Part shown: piece after piece, positions 13,901 through 25,500 of the stretch
How the letters are laid out: each line of letters opens with the position of its first letter
How positions within the stretch are numbered: the stretch's first letter is position 1
Assembly: GCF_026914265.1 (NCBI RefSeq)
Contig: NC_069134.1
Location: 8,983,758 to 9,047,757, forward strand
From: Mya arenaria
Lineage: Eukaryota; Mollusca; Bivalvia; Myida; Myidae
DNA length: 64,000 nt
Direction: 5' to 3'
Position numbers and translations under genes: made by a program
Notes under the pieces: generated by a model
Seen by the model: only the letters and a program-made list of their open reading frames with translations
Database searches by the model: none
What the model was told of the DNA's origin: nothing

Positions 13901-15123
13901 TGCAAAATGAACAGGTCATTCAGGGATTTCCCTGAAGCAGCAAAAATAAGAGTCCCTGAATAGAGATACCCACTTCGACCTTACTATGCAGTATGCATCC
14001 CTGGGATAATCATATTAATTTTGTTGAGTGTAAATCATTAAATTATATACCAGATACCCCCCCCCCCCCGACCTCTCATCTGAAAATGCTAGGGAAAACC
14101 CTGTCATTATAATTCTTCTGTACACCAACCATTCAAATCGGTAGCACTAACAATAACAATACCTGCACCACCAGAGAAGACCTCTGGATCATTTGCTAAG
14201 ATGGCTCGGAGCAGCTCAGACATTTCCCCATCCACAGGTGCTCCACCAAGGTTGTCTTTCAGCTCACTAGCAAAATAGCAAAAACATCTTAGAATAGCTT
14301 AGATAAAATTTCCAGTGAATGAGAAAAGCCCTGTAACAAAACAAAACACTATGCTACAGTAGCATTTCAAAGGTACAGGCATCTATGACGGATTGCAATT
14401 AATCTTGATGTTTAATATGAAAAAGTATTGAAAACCATACCAATAGATCTTGCTAATGGTTTTCATCATATTGTTAAGTGTTAATACTTCAACAGTGTTT
14501 GACATTTAAATGTTATTATAAAATTACATTTATTTTTAGGTGTACTCAATACTCAATAAACACAAGTTAAAAAGGTTTTTTTAGCTGTATTATTAGCATC
14601 AGTATTGAACAATTTAGCTTATATTACCGTACCCTATTAACTTATGCATAAGGCAACATTATTAAAAAAATACTCGTAAGCAATCAATATAAAAATTAAC
14701 ATAGGTTTATATTTACATATTATCTGTTGATGTTTGTCGCAGCAAATCAGAAATTTGCTCAACAAGCCCATCATCAGCATCATCTAGTAGCTTTCTGGAT
14801 TTCTCCGAAAGCTTTGAGCTGTACAGTAGACTCTTGTTGTTCAAGGCATTTTGCAAAGGGGTTGGCAAGGGTAATTCTGGTAACACTGAAATATAAAATT
14901 AAAGTCCTCAAACATTGACATGATATATATATGCAATAATAAAATCTTTTCCATTTCTTTTAAAAGTTACTTTTCACCTTTCAGGACCAGTTCATTTCTG
15001 ATTTCAGCACAATGTTGTTATTTTCTTGACTTACAGTCTGTGAGACTTGTTATCCCTGCCAAGGTGGTGATCGGAACATTTGGCACCTCACCATTCATTT
15101 TGCGGACACTATTTTCTTTACAT
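1960..15123 (-). CDS. NIPBL: Nipped-B-like protein (NIPBL/SCC2), cohesin loader, N-terminal part; gene continues off left edge
   Basis: Loads cohesin onto chromatin in the nucleus, with MAU2 (known of the family). Coding exons read on the minus strand, from 5': 15098-15035 (ATG at 15098), 14885-14717, 14266-14163, 13750-13711, 13222-13170, 12952-12902, 12735-12686, 12143-12066, 11950-11912, 11633-11565, 11369-11280, 11012-10989, 10538-10508, 10268-10182, 9638-9477, 4415-4228, 3703-3463, 3362-3208, 2891-2811, 2622-2522, 2155-1960. All are flanked by AG/GT and the phases join without a break for 691 residues. The start MNGEVPNVPITTLAGITSLT is almost the vertebrate NIPBL N-terminus; later blocks such as FVENISELQLNA, HYDKHRQLILEDIFSSLARL and IQMVTALALQLIQCVV match the start of the HEAT-repeat part. 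An acidic/basic patch (KGSKRRRRSGHAEDSDSDS) lies near the middle. The disordered N-terminal part is much shorter than in human (about 1,560 residues to the same point). The small exons 10989-11012 (24 nt) and 13711-13750 are the least certain. The remaining C-terminal exons lie beyond base 1. Confidence 0.93.
5053..5985. mobile_element. hAT-like nonautonomous DNA transposon, 933 bp, in NIPBL intron
   Basis: Terminal inverted repeats CAGGGCTTCTAAAA at both ends (14 bases perfect), beginning CAGGG as many hAT elements do. The 8-base flanks, CAAAAGAC and CAAGGGAG, agree at 5 of 8 positions, as an aged 8-bp target duplication might. No transposase frame is seen; the interior is AT-rich with small ORFs only. 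Confidence 0.6.
6240..8600. repeat. Dispersed repeat family, tandem copies interrupted by a DNA transposon
   Basis: Blocks of about 190 bases recur: 'gaggtaggg.ttcttg.gcgacacat.tctttatg' then 'ttttaaaatccctccctgca' then 'atgtgcatatatgcag.attcc'. Copies lie at about 6240-6410, 6420-6603 joined to 8276-8430, and 8440-8600. The same family, in other arrangements, appears at about 30720-30860 and 31210-31520 in an SCPx intron. Nature of the family unknown. Confidence 0.6.
6611..8275. mobile_element. Nonautonomous TIR DNA transposon (hAT-like), 1,665 bp, inserted in a dispersed repeat
   Basis: Starts TAGTGTTTTAGC and ends GCTAAAACACTA, perfect 12-base inverted ends matching the YARNG start common in hAT elements. 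Flanked by direct repeats CCTCAGA (6604-6610 and 8276-8282), or 8 bases if the terminal A is counted. Removing it restores the interrupted dispersed-repeat copy. Subterminal G-rich motifs (AAAAAGGGCAGGGTGGGC) occur twice at the left end and once, in the same direction, at the right. No transposase frame seen. Confidence 0.72.
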
Positions 15124-16069
15124 CTGAAATAGCAAAACTATAGGTCAGATATTGTAATAAAAGACATGTATAGCCTTTTTTGAACTTTCAATCACAAGCA
15201 AATATATGTTCCATATCAAAAACATGTCCATGCATTGCTGCAGTTCATATACATAAATTTAGTCAGAAATCAAACCCTTTGATTGTTGATTAAAACTGCA
15301 ATGATAGATGCAGAGTAGTTCTGATGGATAACACTATACAATCAGTACACCAACTATACAATAATTACATTCAGGAGTCTCTTTAAATCATTAGTCAAAC
15401 TTGTTGCTGAGCTGGTGCATGTTTCAGCAGTATCCACACAAAATGTATGCTTATTCAAACTAATTCCAAAACAAATAAAAGATAAACATGCGAACTATTT
15501 GTCTACTTTGGGACTTGTCAACTTGACTTGTCCAAGCAAAAAATCCATTTTAGCTGGGTACAGCCTCTTAAATTATTATGAAATGAACAAATACATAAAA
15601 TGATACTATATTGTCGATTCTCAGTGATTTAAAAAGAAATCATGACAAGAGAAGATATTCTGTCAAGTCTGTTCAGCATACACAAATACTATGTATTGGA
15701 TCTTCAGTGATTTAAAATAATGCCAAAAAAAAAAATATGTCGGATTATGTATGCATTACTCATTCTTTAACATATACACAAATGGTTGTCAACTTATCAT
15801 TCTTCACAAATTCTCTTACATATTTTGGTAATCATAAAATATCTAGTTTCAGACTTTCCCCACCCGCAAGATTTGCTCATTGGTTATGTAGGTCACGCAA
15901 AATAGATCAAGAATAAAACCATATTGTATTCAAAAATACGTTTAAAACCTCCTTTGTATGTAAATACACCCAACAGCTAAGTTAAATATTGCATTGCAAA
16001 GTGAGCATGTGCATTAAAATGCAATGATTTCTCTTGTAAAAGATGCCGAAAATTGATTGATGGACTCAC

Positions 16070-16111
16070 CTGTCTCTTTTTGTGGACCAAATTCGATCAC
16101 TTCTGGATGAT
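16070..16111 (-). other. Probable 5'-UTR exon of the NIPBL gene
   Basis: A good splice donor (CAG|GTGAGT on the minus strand) follows base 16070, 0.9 kb upstream of the exon carrying the NIPBL start codon at 15098. The segment has no ATG. An acceptor-like TATAG sits just upstream at about 16112, so this could be an internal 5'-UTR exon of 42 nt, or the 3' end of a longer first exon reaching towards the SCPx start. The transcription start cannot be placed from sequence alone. Confidence 0.45.
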
Positions 16112-16499
16112 CTATATGAAAACAAATTACGGTAAACCGAAGACTAATCAATACATTTTCACATGATGCTTAAATATAGGGCCATCAGAACCAAGTAAGA
16201 TGGTAATTTTTCAAGATTTTTTTATCCAAAACAATGAGTCGCGCCAAAAATAAAACAGCCGAATAACAAACTACGGCTGATTTGCCGCATCAGTAAATAG
16301 TTCCCAAAAGATAAATTTGGAGACAAAAATGACAATTCAGATAACGAGTTGTGCATAAGAAATTGAAAAACAATGCCAAGCAAACGGATTTTAATGATAT
16401 GGTTTCATTATTTTGGACCGTTTTAGCCATATTTAAAGCGCAATGAAACACTAAATGCTTAAAAATAGTCCCTAATTGGTAAATTCATGACGTCACAAG
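16112..16499. promoter_or_regulatory. Divergent promoter region between NIPBL (-) and SCPx (+), with palindromic CRE
   Basis: The two genes face away from each other across fewer than 400 bases. A perfect palindromic cAMP-response element, TGACGTCA, lies at 16488-16495, four bases before the SCPx start codon at 16500. Shared use by both genes is inferred from spacing; no TATA box was identified with confidence. Confidence 0.5.
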
Positions 16500-16568
16500 A
16501 TGGCCGCTACCAGGATAAACACAATAAATGACAAACGAGTCTTTGTTGTTGGTGTTGGGATGACGAAG
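16500..16568 (+). other. SCPx alternative first coding exon 1a
   Basis: Codes for 23 residues ([12 protein letters not shown] then [11 protein letters not shown]) and ends at a GT donor in phase 0. The shared 11-residue end is the first beta strand of the thiolase fold. It directly follows the CRE, so it is probably the main promoter's first exon. Confidence 0.8.
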
Positions 16569-19500
16569 GTTGATTGCCTTCGGTTTTAATGAAAGTCGAT
16601 CACAATATTTAATATTTATGTATATTTGTTTTGTTTCTTTCACAATACAACTCAATTAAGTTCCTTAATTAACAAAGGGGTTGTCTCAAAATACTTAGGG
16701 AAAATCTCATGCCGTATTGTATAGAACTTGCTCGTCTTAATATACCTGTGGCTAATACACTGTGGACATAATAAAAATGATTGCAATACTCCTCAAGTAT
16801 CAGTTTCAAGAAAGTCCTTAATCTAACGACCATGAAAGTCAAAAAGTTAACGCGTTATCGCGAGTAATTTGATTGATTAATGATAATTAAGGTTTAAGGG
16901 ACAATATTTTTTTTTAGTAATTCTATTTTTAGGTCTGACCCTATAAACCACACTAAACATTAGAAATTTACTCCAACAATCTTGGGCTTTTATGGGCCAT
17001 CATAGGTCAACAACTACAGTTTCTAAGTCGTTTAGTCTACAAATGCAATGAGGATAATTGTTTGTTTCAGTGTAAGATCACAATATATTTCACCGAATGA
17101 GCGCCTGACCTATATTTCACATATTAACTTTTGGTGTTAATTGAACTGTCATTTGAATATCTGGCCTGTAGTTGAGATTTCGATATGTTGTGGGTAACTT
17201 TCTCTGTGAAACGTTTTAAAACTCTGTTCTAGCCTAAACATTTACTATACTGTGTTATGTACAAGAGTATATTGAGTGTGTTTTAACCTTAATATATACT
17301 TAGATTAAAGGGTCTCGCTCATGTTTTTGGATCAAAAATTAGTTTTTACGGTAATGCATCTGAAAACATATATTTCATCATTGTTTTACTCTTTTATTTT
17401 ATATCAAAACCGCAAAAAAATAGTATAAAAGAACATTTTGGGTTTTAGTGGGGTGCTAACGTACGCCAGTAAAGTCAAGAAAATATTAGAAAACAAACAC
17501 CTAAACCCTGAGGCCACAAAGTGAAGGATATTTTGAGCTTTTAGCAATACATTGATAACATCACATGATACTCATGGCTTCTGATAAAGGAAGTTTAGAA
17601 GTATTATATTACTCCCTGTAAATGTGCCAAAACTTCCGAAATTTAATCCTTGGAAGTACAAAAACTACCACCATTTTGGAGAAAACTTCCAAAAGTGACG
17701 GTCAAACCGGGATTGGAAGTTCAAAATATAAAAATACAGGTGTCAAAGTTACTTACGGCCTCATTTTTAATAAGTCTTTAGGTAAGATGAATTCTTATAC
17801 TAGCTTGGCTTCTAGTTTTTTTCGCATAAATATTAAAACTTTTGAACAAGCCCTGCTATATAAAATTAAGAATTTGAGCAAGCTTGAAAAATATTTTACC
17901 AGTACAGGGCTTGCGGGCTTGTGTTAATTTCGACCACTGGGACGATAGTGGGAATTCTTCTATCCACTTCCAAATTTCACAGGAAAACTTCCAATATTGA
18001 TGTCAAGGAAGGTCAAACTTATGTCAAATTTTTAATAGAGCCCTAAAATGTCGATCAACCAATCAAGCAACAACAAATTGCCGTTATTAACGCTAATGAA
18101 AATTTTGTTCTACAAAGATGATATTTTAGCAAATAAGAACATAATTTTATGCCGTTTGGTTCCAGCTTTCGGTTTGTAAGTTTTAACACTCCTTATAATT
18201 TGCCACACTATTTTTTATAAAGAAAAGTGCATTTAACAAAACATGAGCAGGTCCCTTTAAATGTTAACATTAAAATATAGCTACAATGTTATTGATGCTA
18301 TATAAAATCCTCTCATTATTAGAAGAATCAAAAAATAACCCTTACCATGTGGGGTCAGAATATATTCAGACTTGGTTGTTTGTATCCCAATTCATTTTAG
18401 GTCCGGATATTTACGAGGGGATGTTCACCAAATCCTTTTCAACTTCAATTATTGGAGCAAATTACCACATCAGTACATATAAATCACATAGGAAAACTTT
18501 ACTGTATGTACCAATCATAGTAAACTGACAGAGAAATCCATAATTATTTAGCGGATATTTTCATTTTCTCCCAATTCTGCCATTTTCAGTATGTGTTCAC
18601 AGAGCATCGATTCTTTATACTTGTTTTTTTATACTTGATTTTTTTTCCATTGTAAAGATTTTTTCTTGGTTATAATAACAAATCTTATTACTCTGGATTT
18701 CAATAACATGAGCACAAAATAATCCACCCGTATTTGAACTAAAATTAAGTGAATAAAGTGGTTTGAAATGACCCCTTTGATGTTCACTTCACATGTTTAG
18801 ACTTTGACAGGTCATAGAATAGTATGCTCTCTACTCTCAAGTAGCTTTGAAGTTTGGTGAAATTGGAAGAGCAAATTTGATTGTGTTTTTATTAAAGTAC
18901 AAACATGAGTCGAAGAGTTTTTGTTGTTGGAGTAGGAATGACAAAGGTATAAATGCATGCTGATTTGGTGGAATCAGATTAATATAATTGAATGACTACA
19001 ATTGTAACATTATTAGAACTTTCTAGTCATTAAGTTGTGTAGTTTTTCTCTGAGACATCAAGTGAAAGTCTCTCGAACAATAAGAATTTGCCATTATTGC
19101 TGTTATTAATATACAGAAATTAAAGAATAATATAATAATTTGCTACTAAAACATATTAAATAAATATAAAAAAGTGTAATTAAACAGTTCATTTAAGACT
19201 TAATGAAATGTGGCCAAAATTTTAACTTTCGCACAATGTTTTGATATTTTGAACTTCAGAGTGTCTTTTTTTGAATTTTAATCCAAAATTAAGGAAGTTT
19301 GTGGCCCATATTTTTAAGATTTATATCCTTCAAACCTCCTTTATCGAAAGGCCCTTTAGAAACGGCCCTAAAATTTATTACATTATGTAAATGTATGATT
19401 TTCCAGTTTTTATGCTACAAACAGCGTACATATACTGAAAATTATCATCATATTGTTTATTTATTTCGTTTACGCCTAAAATATTGTATGAATTAAAAAT

Positions 19501-22500
19501 AGAGTATGGAAAAAGAAAAACAAAATCACACAGTAGCCTAGTGCACAAATCTGCTTTCGTTATACTATGTGAAAGAAAAAGGACATTCTTTGTCAACTAA
19601 AAATTATTAAAAACAATAAATTATTATTAAAAAATACACACAGGCATGAACAAAATATTAATGTGTTAGGTCATTGGCTTGGGGGCATGCATCACTTTAT
19701 GTTGGTTGCTTCAAGTCAATAGCACACGAGATCGAATATTTGATATCATATTCATACTATTTCTACTTGTACAACTGTAGTTGTTATTTATTTTTATCTT
19801 CATTATTTATGGTTTTGTTTCAGTTTGAAAAGCCAGGGAGGCGAGAAAACTTTGATTACCCTGACATGGCCAAAGAAGCTGGTAATAACTTACTTGTAAT
19901 GACCATGAAACTTTAGTTTTTGTCTTTTGTGTGTCCAAACACTTAGTATTGTGGAAGGCCCTTAAAATTGTCAGGTTCCATTATTAATCATCAATATGAT
20001 ATTTACATACATTTAAAATAATAACTGATCGGCAAAAATAGTTCACCTGTAATAATTACTATTATAATTACAGGGATATGCAAATGTACCAAGATGTAAA
20101 ATACTATTTAAACAATTCTGCATTTCAGGCACCAAGGCCCTGGAAGATGCTGGCTTGAACTACAATGCCATTGAGCAAGCCTGTGTAGGGTATGTCTATG
20201 GTAAGAAAATATGATTTTAGCTTGACTTCGAATATGGAGAGCTCCCTCACACCTTGGTTAGGTAGTGCATGTTAGCCCCTTTAAGTCATTACCTCAGCAT
20301 TGAAACAATAGGCATGTGTTCCAATTATCCAGTGTAATAACATTGATAACTCTATTTTCATATATATTGGCAATTATGGCCCCTTATTGTTTGAGTAAGG
20401 TTTTTCTGAAGTTTTTGCATGTAAGCACATACATGTATGATAATATCTCATGTGATGTTCAGCATTGAGACCTTATACAATGGCACTAAACTATATAACC
20501 TACTTAGTTAATTGAGTAAGATTTAAACTCTATTTAGCATATAATGCAAATTCTGGCCCTTAGCAATTATTAGCATTTTTTTTTGCATGTATCCATATTT
20601 AAGTTAATATCTTAGAAACAACTTGATGTATTGATAAAACCATTTTAATCATTAACAAAACAAACAAAAGTATATACAGCATTACGTTCATAATTTAGGT
20701 AACAAAAGATGAATACTTTGTATTCATACTAACTCTATCAATTCATACATGTACCAGTACTATTGTACATTTGTTATCATTGATACTTTTGCAATTGATA
20801 GTGAGTATATATATAATAAAGATATACTAACCAACAAGAAAGTAAAGTTTGTAATGATTGTCTAGAACCCATTTCATTGTGTAAGTCATAGCAGGCTGTC
20901 AAGCGGTCCTTATTTTTCCTACTTTTTTCTTATTTTCCTTATTATTCCGTCATACTTTTTGGTCCAAAACTCTTGAAATTTCCTTCTTTTTTGGTTCAAG
21001 TTTTTCCCAATTACCTTATAAATATTAATAGTTTGAAAATGATAGTATATTTGTAGGATCTTTTCAATTGTGAGTGCTTAGAAGACTGGAATCATCTTGA
21101 TGAGACTGTACAGACTGGGAGTGCTGACTGGGGACCTGTGGCTGCTTGAGAGTCAAATGACCAGTTTATGCAGTATCATCAAGATGTATTCTAGTTTGCA
21201 ATTTAAGTCTGTGAGTAATACAAAGTTCTGTCCAAAGGTATGTAAAACTGCTACTTTTTTAATACAAAATCCTTATTATTCTTACTTTTCACCCAAAAGT
21301 TTTATTCCTACTTTTCTCCTATCTTTTAAAAGAAGTTCAATTGACAGCCTGTCATAGGACATTCCCATGCCACACATGACAGTTATGTGTGATGGACTGA
21401 TGTTATTGTTTTACAAAACTTATGTATATGAACCTGCGAAGACCTCTGAGTAGTTTCTCCCCCCGCAAAATGACAATGATGGAAACCTGTTTAAGATAGC
21501 ACTTGTCTTACAGTATCTCTCACTACAGGTGATTCTACATGTGGACAGAGGGCGCTGTATCAGCTGGGCATGACTGGCATTCCTGTGTATAATGTGAGTA
21601 ATCATTTATTACTTGCATTTGTTCATGTTACATTGGTGTTATTAGCTCGATTGTATAGACAGCTATAAGCTTATATGAATTACGCAGATGCCAATGAGAT
21701 ATACCATTGCCCTTGTGGTCTGGTGGGGTTCAAACTGAAGAGACGGGCACCGATATCTACAGACTTCCTTAATTCATGTCTTCAAATTTAATGCAATGTT
21801 ATTTCAGGGGACTTTGTGAATTCTGTTTGCATGCAATGTCTGTTTGATTATAAAGCTTCTATTTTTAGTACACAACTATTAGGACAAACTTCATGGTTCA
21901 CTTACCAAACTAAAATATTGGAATTTGTGCATTCAGGTGAACAATAACTGCTCCACTGGGTCCACAGCTCTTGTCATGGCAAAACAGCTCATTCAAGGAG
22001 GTAACATTTTGCTTGGTACACATGAAGTAGTGCTCTGTGTGTCTTATTTTTATTTTTCTATTATACAACATGATATATATTGTGGTAGACTAATAGTATA
22101 GTGATTGCATGGCATTACAGTTTCAGTCTACATTGTACTGTTTGATTAGATTTTGCCAAACATTTTCTGTACAGTTACTTACTTATTCTGGACTTCCATG
22201 GAGTCGCGTCAGTGCTGGTTGTGGTATTTTCATGTTATGTCTTATTATATTGATGTTTACATTGCCAGGTCAATGACCTACTTTGCATTTTTGTTGATTT
22301 GTTTCCACCATCAGTAATAATGACAAATGTTTTGATAAATTATTGAACAAATGAATTAAATTATTTGTACGGACTTTTAAATAAAAACGTTTATTGTTTC
22401 CATTCTTTATATTTGTGTATGCCTAACCTTGGCTTGACTCAATTAATACTTGACTATTACAACTTCTGCTTGATTTTGTTCTTAGGTTAGACTCTATGTA

Positions 22501-25500
22501 TATTATTTTTTTCTGAGTACAGTAGCCAACGCTTCTGATATTAACTCTGATAGAGAGAATCTCAAAAGGGCTATCAAGTCATTAAAATCCACCACTGAAA
22601 AAAGTAGCTTATCTCATCAAATCTATAAACATCAGGGCTTGATAATTATTGCAGTGTTTGAGTCTTTGGAGGGTAAGGTAGTTGCAAATATTGAAGTAAA
22701 GAACAATTTCAGTTTTAAAATCTTCACAAGTTATTGGTTTGATCAGCTGATATTTTAATATGTTTTTCTTCTTTTCTAATAATTTTACTTATTCGCTATC
22801 CAAACATTAGATAATTTGCCAACCTTATCAAATGTAGTGGTGTTTAACCTCAAGTACCACAGGTACAAAGTGGAACAGTATACTTACTTATTACTTAAAA
22901 TTTATGGATGCGTTAAGAAGTTTGCATCCATATTAAAAACAAAAGATAAATAAAACAATGGTTAACAATTGTTGATATAAACTTAAATAGTTATGGAACA
23001 CTGTCATAATTTTTCAGGCTTGGCAGACTGTGTTATGGCCCTTGGTTTTGAAAAGATGGAGAGGGGCTCACTCGCAGCCAAGGTAAAACTTCATGTTTAC
23101 TTTGTGATCATAACTCTCTAACTCTGGCTTTGTATATCAACAGGTTGGGCATTTTGACTTGTTGAGAAAAAACAGACAAATGTTGGCATCTACATGCTGA
23201 GCTCCCATTTTTTTGTTGCTGTTTATATTAGCTGCATTATTCATGTCGATGTTCCATGGGACATATACCGTACTAAATCTATATTGAAAGAAGGTGGTAT
23301 TTTGCAAAAAAAGTCAATGTTAGTCTTTTATTGTAGTAATAATTCTAAAAAGGTGCATATTTGATCATTCTTAATTACTTTCATTTAATCAAAGTCTATG
23401 TATTGGAGAAAGAATATTACAATGCATTTTCAGTACATGGACAGAGTTAATCCAATGGACAAGCATATGGAGGTAATGGTGGAAACCCACGGATTTGAGG
23501 CAGGGCCTCCAGCTGCCCAGATGTTCGGCAACGCAGGCCGGGAACACATGGAGAAATACGGTAATTAACATATCTGGGTTATGTGTGCTCACATAATTTC
23601 TCCATGGATATTTTCAGTACACTGACAGAGCAAGCCCAACAGCCCTTCATGCCAAGGTCGTGAAGGAGACTTATGGCGTGACCAAAAGTCCCTTTGCTGC
23701 TCAAATGTTTGGAAATGCTGGGCGTGAACATATGGAAAAATATGGTAACAGACTCAGTTGCAATTAACCTTTTTCCAGAAGCATACATGTCTGTCAGTGT
23801 AAGTGTTGCTTGGATAAATGTTTGTATTTCAGGCTCAATTACCTTTCACAGTTATATAGCCAGATAGACAGTTTTATATACCCCACCCCCTATTTCCTTA
23901 GACAGGTTTCTAAAGTTCAGGAGTAATCCTCAAATTAGTGTTGAGAGCTTTTTATTTAAGACTATTTTACAGTTGTAAACATTTTCTTTTTGTTTTGACA
24001 TTTGACCTAAAAAACAATAGACTACCTTGAAATGAATATAAATGACATTGGGAAAAATTTCAAAATGGGTTTAATCCCTTTTAGTGATTTGGGCATATAT
24101 CCCTCTCACTGAAACAGATCGCTGGCTATTTTTCTGGATTTACAATTATCAGCTGTTAGAACCCACCTGTTAAGACTTTCATATAGTTTTGCTGTCTTGT
24201 GGTATAAGCAGGCAAAATAAATTGACAAGTTTTAGATATTCCTTTTGATATTTGTTTTAAAATAATAATGTTTTCAGTATCTAATGTTATAAAAAAAGTA
24301 CTATTGTAAATGGATCTTGTTTTAAAAAAAGATTTTGGTTTCCATGCCATTGATGACAAAAATCAAGTGATAGTAAGTGTTCGTCATGTGAAAAATTAGA
24401 ACAGTTCACAACATCATAAATTTCAGCTATTGTGCTGTTTCAATATTGAAACACAACTGAATAGAAACGTTTGAAGCACTGTGGTATTGTATTTCTTTCA
24501 GGAACAAAACCAGAACATTTTGCTAAGATTGCCTGGAAGAACCACAAACATTCCACTAACAACCCGTAATATATAGTAATTATTTCTTTATTTTTTATGC
24601 ATTAAACAAGTTGAGTGAACTTCTGTAACTTAAAAAACGAAGTTAGTATTGTTTATGCTGTGTGCTCAAATCAAGTGATGAGTTTTAAAAACTTTCAATG
24701 CAGTGTTATAGAAAAAATTGAAAAAAGGAAGGTTATTTTTACATCTGAGCCACACTTTTAGGCCTTGGGACAAAATTTTCACAAATTTGAAAGGATTGTC
24801 ATTGGCAAATCAATTTCTTGATGATTTATGACAATTCATTTACTCCTGTTTCCATTGCAACCACGACTTTCATCCTGACTTTCTTAGACTGCATTAATAG
24901 TGTCTGTTTTAAATGACCCAATTTTTGGAAAAAACTGACAGGAATAATCATTGTTTTCATTATTTATGTTCCATAATGATTACATGTTAAACTAAAAACT
25001 TATTTTTATGCCAGTTGGAATATTGTTAATTATGAGTGTATTTTCAAAAATGTACTTTTTAGCTTGACTATTCGAAAAATAGGTGGGCTATACTACTCGC
25101 CCCGGCGTCGGCGTCCGGTTAAAGTTTTAGGGCAAGTTGGGATTTTTACTTATAAGTCCAATACCCTTCATTCAATTGACTTAATACTTCACACAGTTGT
25201 TCAGAGCCATAACATAATGAGGTTAGGTAACTCCATATTATCTTTGATACAAATTATGGCCCCTGATTAACTATGGAACTTAGGTTAAAGTTTTAGGGCA
25301 GGTTGGGATATTTATTAATAACTTCTATACCCTTTGTTCAGTTGACTTAATACTTCACACAGTTGTTCAGGGCCATCACCCAATGAGGTTACATAACTCC
25401 ATATTATCCTTTATACAAGTTATGGCCCCTGATTGATTTAGGTTAAAGTTTTAGTGCAGGTTTAAGTTTTACAGCAAGTTTGGTTTTTCACTCAAAACTC

